From the NCBI GenBank assembly GCA_963732765.1, contig CAVTAS010000008.1, forward strand, positions 372,001-436,000: a stretch of 64,000 nt of DNA, given 5' to 3'. Origin of the DNA: JANYHF01 sp963732765 (GTDB lineage: Bacteria; Pseudomonadota; Alphaproteobacteria; Rhizobiales; Hyphomicrobiaceae). Shown here in pieces: positions 1 through 7,975 of this stretch. Both the position numbers and the translations under genes were made by a program. A model generated the notes under the pieces. It saw only the letters and a list, made by a program, of their open reading frames with translations. It did no database searches and was not told the origin of the DNA. Numbering within the stretch: position 1 is the first letter of the stretch; every line of letters starts with the position of its first letter.

Positions 1-177
1 AGCCGTCGTCACCTGCAGTTGGCCGAAGAAAGCCTAGTCAGCGCCGACCGCGTGTTCAGCCGCCTGGGCGAGATCGCCTATGCCGGAGCCGCGCGCGAGA
101 GTCTTTCCGCCGTGCGCCGCGAGTTGGGGCAAGCCGGATCGATGGCCGGCGAACAGGCCGCGCGCGCGCGGGTTTGA
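1..177 (+). CDS. C-terminal fragment of an unidentified protein
   Basis: An open frame enters the window at base 1 and ends at TGA 175-177, giving the last 58 residues of a protein whose start lies outside. The fragment is rich in Ala, Arg and Glu and looks helical, with no recognisable motif. Codon use (mostly G/C third positions) matches the surrounding genes, which supports it being real. It is followed by a short hairpin at 213-240. I cannot assign a family from this tail. Confidence 0.5.
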   Translation, partial: SRRHLQLAEESLVSADRVFSRLGEIAYAGAARESLSAVRRELGQAGSMAGEQAARARV

Positions 178-212
178 GCAGTTCTGAATTGGCTGGAAAC
201 AGCGCTTGCTTA

Positions 213-240
213 GTAGGGGCGCACCGCAGTGCGCCCCTAC
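213..240. repeat. Short perfect hairpin in intergenic gap
   Basis: Two 12-base arms (213-224 and 229-240) are perfect reverse complements around a CGCA loop. The arms begin GTAGGGGCG and end CGCCCCTAC. The hairpin sits between the end of the first gene and the convergent GNAT gene and could act as a terminator or be a short mobile palindrome. The larger palindrome at 15091-15157 shares the outer AGGGGCG/CGCCCCT ends, so the two may belong to one repeat family. Confidence 0.6.
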
Positions 241-293
241 GCCGCTAACCCCGCAACTGTGATTCCATCTAAACCTGAAGCGTTTTATGACGT

Positions 294-773
294 CTACGGA
301 TTGGCCAGCGTCTTGAGGAGATATCTGACCTCTTTCCCCGCTGTTGGTGATCCACTCCCGACTTCAGCAAAGCCGAGTGCGGCATGGAAAGCATCCGAGA
401 CCGGATTGGGTGGGACTGAGTTCACCTCGGCCGCGATGACAGTATGGCCCTGCAAGCGCGCCTCGGAAAATAAATCCGCATAAAGAGCGCGCGCAATGCC
501 GCCGCCCCGCGCTGGCTTGGCGACGATGACGCGATCAACATAAACGAAGCGCGCATAGCGATCGCGGAACCAGCGGAAATTGACGCTGCCATAGTCCGAC
601 GACTGATCGAACGTCAGCAGCAGCGCCCGTTGGCTCTCGATTGTCCGGGAAAAGAAAGCTCTACTGATCATCCGTTCAAGTTTTGAACGGTCGAGCAGGG
701 AGGTTTCTGTCTCGTGGTCGTTGTTGAGACGGAGCAGGGCATCCAGATCAGCCGGGGTTATGGTGCGGAACAC
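294..773 (-). CDS. GNAT-family N-acetyltransferase
   Basis: This 159-residue protein has the length and layout of a single GNAT domain, which transfers an acetyl group from acetyl-CoA to an amine. The acetyl-CoA-binding motif A lies around residues 80-100, with the pyrophosphate loop RGGGIA at 89-94 after a beta strand, and a C-terminal NPVSDAFHAALGFAEVG stretch typical of motif B. The start follows the preceding flavoprotein stop by only 5 bases, so the two are probably cotranscribed. The acceptor substrate cannot be told from sequence. Family call is firm, function is general. Confidence 0.8.
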   Translation of the reverse strand: MFRTITPADLDALLRLNNDHETETSLLDRSKLERMISRAFFSRTIESQRALLLTFDQSSDYGSVNFRWFRDRYARFVYVDRVIVAKPARGGGIARALYADLFSEARLQGHTVIAAEVNSVPPNPVSDAFHAALGFAEVGSGSPTAGKEVRYLLKTLANP

Positions 774-778
774 TGGGT

Positions 779-3233
779 CTACCCCCGCATCCGCTTGCCC
801 TCGGGATCGAACGGCGCTTCGGTCAAAATCGTCGCCTTGCGATTGTCGCCGATGATCTCGATTTCGAAGGCGCCCTTGGCCAAATCTCCGGCCAAGTCCT
901 TGGGCACATAGCCTTGGGCCAACGACTTCTTCACGTAGTGCGCATAGCCGCCCGAGGTGACCCAGCCGACGACTTTTCCGCCATGCCAGATCGGCTCGTC
1001 GCCCAGCACATCGGCGTCGGAGGCATCCACCTCGAAGGTGACGCGTCGCAGTGTGCCGCCGCTCGCCTTCTCGGCGGCAGCGGCGTCGCGGCCGATGAAG
1101 TCGTTCTTGGCGAGATCGACGAAGCGGTCGAGGCCGGCCTCGAACGCCCCGTAGATCGGGCGCAACTCGCGATACCAGGTCGGAAAGTTCTTCTCGAGCC
1201 GCAACGACAACAGCGCCCGCATGCCAAAATTGCCGATGCCGGAGGCCTTGCCCGCGGCCATGATCTCGCGATAGAGCCGGTACTGATACTCCGGGGCGAC
1301 CCAGATTTCGTAGCCGAGGTCGCCGGTATAGGTCACGCGGTTGATCATGGCTGGGACGTGCCCGATGTCGATGGAGCGATGCGCCATGAACGGGAAGGCG
1401 GCGTTCGACACATCCTCGTCGGTGAGGCGGGCCAGCACCTCGCGCGACTTCGGCCCGGCGATCGAGAGGCCGACCAGGCCCATGTCGTAGCGATGGATGC
1501 GTACCGACTGCTCACCGTGCTCGAGTGGCATTAGGGGCCTTTGGTGTTCAAACCAGCGCATATGGTACTTCTGTGCCTGGCTCGATCCCCACATGAGGAA
1601 GCGGTCGTCGCCAGCCTTGGCAATCGTGAAATCGCCGATCAGTTTGCCGTTCGGGTTCAGCATCGGCGTCAGGATGAGGCGGCCGGTTTTGGGCATCTTG
1701 TTGGTCATCAGGCGAGACAGAAAAGCTTCGGCGCCCGAACCCGTGAACTCGTATTTCGCGAAGTTGGCGATCTCGGTCACGCCGACCCCCTCGCGCACGG
1801 CCCGGCATTCGTTGCCGACATGCGCGAAGTCGTTGGAGCGGTGGAACGAGACGATATCCTTAGGTTCCGTCCCCTTGGGGGCGAACCACAGCGGTGTCTC
1901 AAGGCCCCACGAATCCCCCATCACCGCGCCTTGCGCGCGCATGGTGTCGTAGAGCGCCGTGGTCTGTTGTGGCCGCGCGGCCGGCAGTTCCTCGTTCGGG
2001 AAGCGGATGGAGAAGCGGCGCGAATAGTTCTCGCGCACCTTTTCGTTCGTGTACGAACGGGTCGCCCACTCGCCGTAGCGCGCTACGTCCATGCCCCAGA
2101 CATCGAAACCGGGATCGCCGTTGACCATCCATTGCGAGAGCGCGAGGCCCACGCCGCCGCCTTGGCTGAAACCGGCCATGACAGCGCAGGCAACCCAGAA
2201 GTTCTTCAGGCCCTGCACAGGCCCAACCAGCGGATTGCCATCCGGAGAGAACGTGAACGGACCATTGATGACGCGCTTGATGCCGGCCTTGGCCATGCTC
2301 GGAAAGTGCTTGTAAGCGATCTCCAGCGAGGGGGCGATGCGGTCGAGATCGTCGGGCAGCAGCTGCTGGCCGAAATCCCACGGCGTCGTCTTGGGCTGCC
2401 ACGGCCGGCAGTCCTTCTCGTAGGTGCCCAGCACCATGCCGTTGCGCTCCTGGCGCATGTAGACTTCGGACTTGAAGTCGAGCGCGTGGCTGACTTCCTT
2501 GCCGTGCTGCTTTGTTGTAGGCGATCACCTCCGGGATATCCTCGGTGACCATGTACATGTGTTCCATGGCCAATACCGGCAGTTCGATGCCGACCATGCG
2601 GCCGACCTCGCGCGCCCACAGCCCGCCGCAGTTCACGACGTGCTCGGCTGTGATGGTGCCCTGCTCGGTGATGACGTTCCACGAACCGTCCGGACGCGGT
2701 TTCAGCTCGACCACGCGGTTGTTGAGATAGATCTCCGCGCCACCGATCTTGGCTGACTTGGCGTAGGCTTCCGTCGTCCCCTCGGGATCGAGATTGCCAT
2801 CGACCTTGTCGTAAAGCGCGCCGACGAAGTATTTCTCCTCCATCAGCGGGAAGAGCTTCTTGGCTTCCGACGGCGTCAGCAGCTCGGTCTCCAGGTTCAG
2901 ATAGCGGGCGCGGGCATGCGCCATCTTGAGGAAATCCATGCGGTCGTTGTTGTCGGCGAGAATAATGCCGCCTGAGCGATGCAGGCCGCAGGACTGGCCG
3001 GAGATCTTCTCAAGCTCATTGTAGAGACCGATAGTGTAGCCCTGCAGCTTGGCCACGTTCGGATCGCCGTTGAGGGTGTGAAACCCGCCCGCCGCATGCC
3101 AGGTCGAGCCGGCGGCGAGCCGCGCGCGCTCGATCAGGACCACGTCTTTCCAGCCGGCCTTGGTCAGGTGATACAGCACCGAGCAGCCGACCACGCCGCC
3201 GCCAATGACCGCGACCTTGGTGTGGGATTTCAT
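779..3233 (-). pseudogene. Dimethylglycine/sarcosine dehydrogenase-like flavoprotein (one-base frameshift)
   Basis: The restored product is 817 residues with an N-terminal DAO-type FAD domain (GGGVVG at residues 11-16) followed by a C-terminal GcvT-type folate-binding domain, the architecture of dimethylglycine and sarcosine dehydrogenases. His46 in the STWHAAG motif matches the histidine that carries covalent FAD in DMGDH. Such enzymes oxidatively demethylate N-methylglycines and pass the one-carbon unit to tetrahydrofolate. The start at 3233 has a GGAGA ribosome site. As read, the frame breaks at about base 2504. Deleting one G there joins YNKAA to GKEV...DF...YMRQERNGM, as in homologues. 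It may be an assembly error or a true pseudogene. Confidence 0.85.
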
Positions 3234-3275
3234 GGGAGGTCTCCTTCCGCTGGGCCCGCTGGCCGGCGCCTCTTG

Positions 3276-3308
3276 TTTGCTCGCCAAGTCATATTTGCTC
3301 GCCAAGTC
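3276..3308. repeat. Tandem 15-base direct repeat upstream of the flavoprotein gene
   Basis: The 15-mer TTTGCTCGCCAAGTC occurs twice, at 3276-3290 and 3294-3308, with an 18-base period. It lies 43-75 bases upstream of the flavoprotein start codon (3233, minus strand), where an activator would bind. Direct repeats of this size near a promoter suggest a regulator binding on one face of the helix, but no specific regulator is implied by the sequence. Confidence 0.5.
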
Positions 3309-3393
3309 CTATCGCGGCGCCGGTGGAATGGGAAGGCGCAAGGGCACCGGAGATTTGCGCGTATGCCGAGGAATTTCATTGACAGCGGCTAAG

Positions 3394-3432
3394 GTCAAAC
3401 TTGATATCACAGACTGTGATTTCAAGTTTGAC
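3394..3432. promoter_or_regulatory. 39-bp palindromic operator candidate before the ORF6N gene
   Basis: A near-perfect 39-base dyad centred on base 3413 lies 21 bases before the proposed ORF6N start codon. Its core reads ACTTGA-N-ATCACA-N3-TGTGAT-N-TCAAGT. The only arm mismatch is at the N positions. The same core with identical spacing recurs inside the gene at 3674-3702. Such a long, exact symmetrical site is expected for a dimeric or tetrameric DNA-binding protein, most simply the adjacent ORF6N protein regulating itself. Confidence 0.65.
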
Positions 3433-3453
3433 TTCAGCGGTGCGGGGACGGCA

Positions 3454-4260
3454 ATGGGCAGCTCGGTCGTGATCCATGGGGACGGGGCTATGCTGCTGGC
3501 CGGCGAAGTCCGCCCCGACATCATCGAGAGCCGGGGCGAGCGGGTCGTGCTGGACATGGACCTGTCCACCCTGTTCGGCGTCGAGACGCGTGTCCTGAAC
3601 CAGGCCTTCAAACGCAACCAGCAGCGTTTTCCTAGCAACTGGGCCTGGCAACTCACTGACTCCGAATACGAAAACTTGAGATCACAAATTGTGATGTCAA
3701 GTTCGCACGGCGGCCGGCGCACTCCGCCCTGGGCCTTCAGCGAGCATGGCGTCGTGATGGTCGCGACCATCCTGAACTCGGAGCGCGCGATCCGGGCCAG
3801 CCAGCGTGTCATCGAAGCCTTCGTCGATTTGCGGCGCGCGACCGGCAAGGCCGCGGTCAAGGCTGGCAAGACAACCCAAGCCAGCAAGCTGCGCCCCGAT
3901 TTCATGCCGCAGCTGAAACAGCATCTGCAGACCCTGATGTCATTCGAGATCAACGCGAAAGACGGCAAGACGGTACGCCAGGAAACCGACGAGTTCATCA
4001 GCAAAGGGATCCATCATCTCAAGTCGCGGCTGGATCGATCGGAACTCGAGAACGAGGAGATCGAGGCACGCGTTTTAAAGGCTCTGGCCGACGCCGAGGA
4101 GAGCCGGGCGCGCGCAGCCACTGAGCGGCAAATGACGGAGAAACAGCGCCTGAAGAACCAGGCCAATCAATTGCGGATGCTGATCCGTGCCGAGCAGGCC
4201 ATGAACGAGGGCGAAGTCAGCGAGTTTCTCTCGTTGCTGGATGAACTTGGCCGCGCCTGA
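3454..4260 (+). CDS. ORF6N-domain DNA-binding protein
   Basis: From ATG 3454 the protein is 268 residues. Residues about 22-125 match the ORF6N domain found in phage antirepressors and related KilA-N/Bro-N proteins, including ERVVLDMDLSTLFGVETRVLNQAFKRN, the NLRSQIVMSS motif and GGRR...FSEHGVVM. The C-terminal part (about 165-265) is charged and helical, with a likely coiled coil. Longer starts exist upstream in frame (3325, 3205), but these would run through the palindrome and into the divergent flavoprotein gene, so 3454 is preferred. It ends 4 bases before the convergent GH5 gene. Chromosomal copies like this may be phage-derived regulators. The target is unknown, but palindromes in and before the gene suggest autoregulation. 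Confidence 0.8.
   Translation: MGSSVVIHGDGAMLLAGEVRPDIIESRGERVVLDMDLSTLFGVETRVLNQAFKRNQQRFPSNWAWQLTDSEYENLRSQIVMSSSHGGRRTPPWAFSEHGVVMVATILNSERAIRASQRVIEAFVDLRRATGKAAVKAGKTTQASKLRPDFMPQLKQHLQTLMSFEINAKDGKTVRQETDEFISKGIHHLKSRLDRSELENEEIEARVLKALADAEESRARAATERQMTEKQRLKNQANQLRMLIRAEQAMNEGEVSEFLSLLDELGRA
3673..3703. promoter_or_regulatory. Intragenic copy of the ORF6N palindrome
   Basis: A perfect 31-base dyad (allowing the central base) is centred on base 3688 inside the ORF6N reading frame, 275 bases from the centre of the upstream copy. It has the same ACTTGA-N-ATCACA-N3-TGTGAT-N-TCAAGT core. It encodes the ENLRSQIVMSS stretch that is a conserved motif in the protein family, so the DNA is under both coding and possibly binding constraint. 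Confidence 0.6.
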
Positions 4261-4264
4261 CGCC

Positions 4265-5530
4265 CTACTCCCCCGCCCCCGGCAAACCCAGCGCGGCCGC
4301 AAGCACCGGATCGACCTTGCGGCTCTCGTCATCGACCGTGATGCCGAACGATCCGCCGTGCGACCACACCGCCCAGGGGATGCCGCGTTCCTCGGCCTCC
4401 ATTCGGATGTCGCGCATCAGGGCGGCGCGCACCTCGCGGGTCGTCACCGAGCCGGCGCCCTCGTCGCGGATCATGCCGAATTCGCCCAGGAACAGCCGGT
4501 TGGGCGAAATGCTCATCTGCTCTGCCCAGGCTTCGGCGAGTTCAAACGGTCCCTGCAGCAGTTTGGCGGCCCGGCCCGGCGTGCAGTAGTCGGCGAGCAT
4601 GTCCTCAGCCTGCTTGGTGAGGTCGGCCAGTTTGGTAGCGTCCGTCACCGTGCCAGCCAGGCGGTTGCCGATGCGGGTCAGCAGTACCGTCTGCACCTCC
4701 GGGGACTCGCAGACCGGAGGATAGATGATGCCGGATGCGACGGACACAGGCGGATCGGTCCAACTGGCGCCCTGATGCGTGACCAGAAATGGATTGTAGC
4801 TGTGAAAGCTCCAGATGAGGCGCGTGTCCGCCAGCATCTCGGGCGTCACGTCAGCCTTGGCCAGACGCGCCAGCCCCTCGGCGCCACCCCAGCAGGCGCC
4901 CGACAGGATCAGCGGCAGTTTGGGCGCCGGGCCCCGCGCCGCTTCGTATAGCTGGCGGAGCATGACCGGCCAGCGGGCGGATTTCCCGTCCTGCGGCAGT
5001 TCGCAATCGATGGACGGCTCGTTCATCGGTTCGAACGCGACGGCCTCGGGGTCGGTGCTGGCGAGCGCCTTGGCCAGTTCGCGCACCAGGGCGATGTAGC
5101 GCTGGAAGACGTCGGGATCGTCCAAATACTGCGTCGTCCCGAGCTTGCGATAGTCCGCCGCCGGAATGGCATGCAGGTCGACCACCACCTTCAGGCCGGT
5201 CTTGCGGATCTCGGCCACCGTTTCCAGGGTTTGCCGCAGCAGATCGCCCGATCTTGGCACGCCGCCTTCGGAGAGAAATGCAAAGGGATCCACAGTCAGG
5301 CGGACGAAGTCGAAACCGACATCGCGCAGATGACGGATCTTCTCCATGCCGATGGTGCGCCGCCATTCCGGAAAGACGTCCAGGAAGCCAGGTTCGGCCA
5401 GGCGCGCGTCGTCCGGCCAGGTCTCCCAGAGATCGAGACCGACGCCACGGTGCAGTTCGATGGCCTGCGCAGGAGCGGCGGACAGGGCCAGCAACACCGC
5501 CAGAATGAATGCGCAAATTGCTTGTCTCAC
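4265..5530 (-). CDS. Secreted glycoside hydrolase family 5 (cellulase-like)
   Basis: The 421-residue protein starts with a clear signal peptide (hydrophobic core AFILAVLLAL, cleavage near AQA at 21-23), so it acts in the periplasm or outside. The GH5 TIM barrel is shown by FEPMNEP (acid/base Glu171), VVDLH (His120), FHSY (242-245) and FLGEFG (nucleophile Glu350). This fold hydrolyses beta-glucans and related polysaccharides with retention. The substrate cannot be fixed from sequence. The gene is convergent with the ORF6N gene and followed upstream by an unrelated periplasmic protein gene on the same strand 63 bases away. Confidence 0.88.
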   Translation of the reverse strand: MRQAICAFILAVLLALSAAPAQAIELHRGVGLDLWETWPDDARLAEPGFLDVFPEWRRTIGMEKIRHLRDVGFDFVRLTVDPFAFLSEGGVPRSGDLLRQTLETVAEIRKTGLKVVVDLHAIPAADYRKLGTTQYLDDPDVFQRYIALVRELAKALASTDPEAVAFEPMNEPSIDCELPQDGKSARWPVMLRQLYEAARGPAPKLPLILSGACWGGAEGLARLAKADVTPEMLADTRLIWSFHSYNPFLVTHQGASWTDPPVSVASGIIYPPVCESPEVQTVLLTRIGNRLAGTVTDATKLADLTKQAEDMLADYCTPGRAAKLLQGPFELAEAWAEQMSISPNRLFLGEFGMIRDEGAGSVTTREVRAALMRDIRMEAEERGIPWAVWSHGGSFGITVDDESRKVDPVLAAALGLPGAGE

Positions 5531-5593
5531 AGCACCCTCAAGTCGTGGCGAATAATGGTTGGACTGGCGCCCGTCACGCCGAGGTATCGATCA

Positions 5594-6307
5594 CTATCCT
5601 CGATAGGTCGCCGCTGTCTTTTCGATCCTGTCAACCAGCGCCTTGACGCCGGCTGCCGTCAGCACCGGTTTGACAGGACCTTCCAGCGAGGGCCAAGCGG
5701 TTTGCAGGGTCGCGATATCCTTGGCGATGTCGCGGATCGGGGCGGGATCGCGCTTGGCGAGGTTGACCCGGATGCGGTTGAAGATCTCGGCAGCCTTGTG
5801 CACGAAACCGGCGGAATCCTGATACTCCTCGCGCTTGTCGAGAGCGCCGGCAGGGGTAAACGCGAATGCGTATTCCGCGTCGGCATGGCGTAGCAATCCG
5901 ACGACGGCGGCCAGCATCATTTTGGGCGAAGCGCTCACCGAGCCTTCAGCCAGATCGACGGTCGCCAACACCTTGGCCAGCGTCGGTTTGACGTCGCTGC
6001 CAGCGTCGGCGGCCTGCTCCAGCGCCTTCAACTGCGCGCCCAGGTTGGCGATGCCACGAGCGTTAAGCTCCGGTTCGATCGTCGCATAAAGCTCCTTCAG
6101 AGGATGATGGAAATGGAGCGCAGCCTGTTTGGGATTGCCCGCAGCAGAGAGCTCGCTGGCCATGTGCAGGTGGCCGCGAATGAGTCCGAGCTGGGTCAGG
6201 AGGGCCTGGTCGGCGGCAGGGCTGTCGTCGGCCGAGGCTGCAGAGGTGAGGCAGACCGCCGCACATATAAAAACGGCTAACGCCGTCGCAAACCTCAAGC
6301 GTGTCAT
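5594..6307 (-). CDS. Conserved periplasmic protein of unknown function
   Basis: This 237-residue protein has an N-terminal signal peptide (ATALAVFICAAVCLTSAASA) and is otherwise predicted to be almost all helical. A histidine cluster, GHLHMASEL around residues 45-53 and HFHHP near 66-70, precedes a conserved ELYATIEPELNARG stretch, which could bind a metal, although that is inference. I do not recognise a named family. It lies on the same strand as the GH5 gene but with a 63-base gap and no evident functional link. Confidence 0.7.
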   Translation of the reverse strand: MTRLRFATALAVFICAAVCLTSAASADDSPAADQALLTQLGLIRGHLHMASELSAAGNPKQAALHFHHPLKELYATIEPELNARGIANLGAQLKALEQAADAGSDVKPTLAKVLATVDLAEGSVSASPKMMLAAVVGLLRHADAEYAFAFTPAGALDKREEYQDSAGFVHKAAEIFNRIRVNLAKRDPAPIRDIAKDIATLQTAWPSLEGPVKPVLTAAGVKALVDRIEKTAATYRG

Positions 6308-6424
6308 AAGTCGCCCTCGTCAATCCCGATCGCGGCGACTATTGGCGGCGATAGATGGCGAGAACACGACAAACGGGCGGACGGCTCGCGTCGGCGCGCC
6401 AGACACCGTCAACCGGCAGCCAGA

Positions 6425-6881
6425 TCATGTCAGGAAGCGCCGCTGGAGCGCGGCAACGGGCGCGTAGCAGACGGCTCGACTGCCGAACCAGGCGAGCCGA
6501 TTGCGCTGGACGATGTCGTAGATGGGATCGCCAATCAATGCGGGCACGATGCAGCCCAACTGGCCCAGCCAGCGCCAGGGCGCCGGCAAGCTGCGCGCCG
6601 CCGCCAGCAGGCCCCGCCATTTCACGTGCGGCAACACCATTGCTCAGCACCATGAAGGTATCGAAACGGTCCGCATCAAGCCCATAATGCGCATAAAGTG
6701 CGCGCGGGATGGGCGACTGGATCACGGCAAACCGGCCGACGCCCTTGGGATCGCGCGCCAGCATCCATTGCACGCCGGACGAGCACAGCACGCACAGGCC
6801 ATCGAAAATCAGCAGCGGCTGGCTGTCGTCGAACTTCGGCACGGCCGGATCGGAGCGGTAGGAATAGGGCGGTTGGCGCAT
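6425..6881 (-). pseudogene. DCC-family thiol-disulfide oxidoreductase-like protein (DUF393), frameshifted
   Basis: The N-terminal part, IFDGLCVLCSSGVQWMLARD, carries the DxxCxxC motif that names the DCC (DUF393) family of small thioredoxin-fold proteins. The C-terminal part, IGDPIYDIVQRNRLAWFG, is the matching conserved tail but lies in another frame. Deleting one base in the CCCC run at 6612-6615 joins them into 151 residues, the normal family length. The start at 6881 is 16 bases after the stop of the EamA gene, so the two are probably one operon. The redox role is inferred from the family only. Confidence 0.75.
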
Positions 6882-6897
6882 GTCGTCCTCGCGGGTG

Positions 6898-7791
6898 TCA
6901 GGCCGTGGCGACGAGGCCCGCGCGCCGCCTCTCGCGTTCCCCCAGTAAGATGATCGCAATGCCGCTGCTCACGATCAGTGCGATCCCGGCCAATGACCAG
7001 ACGTTGGGGATCTCGTGGAAGAAGAAGGCGCCATAGAGGACGGCAAAGACGGCGGCGAGATAGGAAAATGGCGCCACCGCGCTGGCTGCACCGAGCCGGA
7101 AGGCCAGGAATAGGAACAGCTGCCCGAACACGACGAACAGCCCCGCACCAACCAGGCACAGCGCGTTGAAACCGCTCGGCCAAACCCGTGTCTCAAAGAG
7201 CAGGTTCGCCGTCAGCCCCAACAGCATGACCACCACGACGGTGGCGAAGGCCGTCACCATGGCCGGCACATCAGGCGGCACGCGGCGGGCCAGAATGTCA
7301 CGGCCGGCTGCCAGTATTGCGGCAAGAAAGCCGAGCGGCGCGGCCAGCGATCCGGTGGCGCTGCCCGGTTGGGCGACCAGGATGGCGCCGATAAATCCGA
7401 TCAGGATAAGTGCGATGCGCCACGGCCCGATCCGGTCGCCGAACAGCAGCGCGGCACCGGCTACCACCAGCAGCGGCGTGACCTGCATGATCGACGTGAG
7501 GTCGCCAATGGGAATACGCGCAAGCAGCAGCATGAAGCAGAGCAGCGCCAGCCCTTCGGACAGCGCGCGCAGCAGCACCCACGGGTTGAGCGCCTTGCGG
7601 ATGTCCGGCCCGAGCCCCATCGCGAACAGCATTGGCAGGCACCACAGCACCGCCGACAGGCCACGCCCGACCACCACCTCGTAGGGCGGCAGATCGGCGA
7701 GCGCGAGTTTCATCATGCAGTCATTGGTGACGAAGGTCGCCGTCGCCAGCACCATGCAGCCGATGCCGCGCAAATTGGAATGGGTTGTCAT
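6898..7791 (-). CDS. EamA/RhaT-family drug/metabolite transporter
   Basis: The 297-residue protein has about ten hydrophobic segments in two internally similar halves, the layout of EamA (DMT superfamily) permeases that export amino acids or metabolites. Motifs include the N-terminal MLATATFVTNDCMMKLAL stretch and the end of the second repeat, GALFFHEIPNVWSLAGIALI-like. It is divergent from glnD, with 184 bases between the start codons, and lies directly upstream of the DCC gene. The substrate is unknown. Confidence 0.85.
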   Translation of the reverse strand: MTTHSNLRGIGCMVLATATFVTNDCMMKLALADLPPYEVVVGRGLSAVLWCLPMLFAMGLGPDIRKALNPWVLLRALSEGLALLCFMLLLARIPIGDLTSIMQVTPLLVVAGAALLFGDRIGPWRIALILIGFIGAILVAQPGSATGSLAAPLGFLAAILAAGRDILARRVPPDVPAMVTAFATVVVVMLLGLTANLLFETRVWPSGFNALCLVGAGLFVVFGQLFLFLAFRLGAASAVAPFSYLAAVFAVLYGAFFFHEIPNVWSLAGIALIVSSGIAIILLGERERRRAGLVATA

Positions 7792-7975
7792 GAGCTAGCG
7801 CTAGGGCCGGTGGCCGGTCCGGTCAATCCCGCCGGCGCTGCGACACGCTAGCGCCGCTCGGCGAATTCGGCCGGATCGGCAGGTCTAACGACGAGATCGG
7901 ACGGTACGGCCTCGATGTGGCGGCCGGCACCGGTCTGCTGTGCGCGTTGCTTGACCGGGGAGGTCTGCTAACCTG

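Noticed and set aside
1541..2548. 335-codon plus-strand open frame opposite the flavoprotein
   Set aside because: Antisense shadow of a GC-rich gene. The opposite strand carries clear DMGDH motifs, and this frame has no motif or ribosome site.
7795..7804. CTAGCGCTAG palindrome near the EamA start codon
   Set aside because: Only 10 bases and close to chance expectation, with no supporting second copy in a suitable place.
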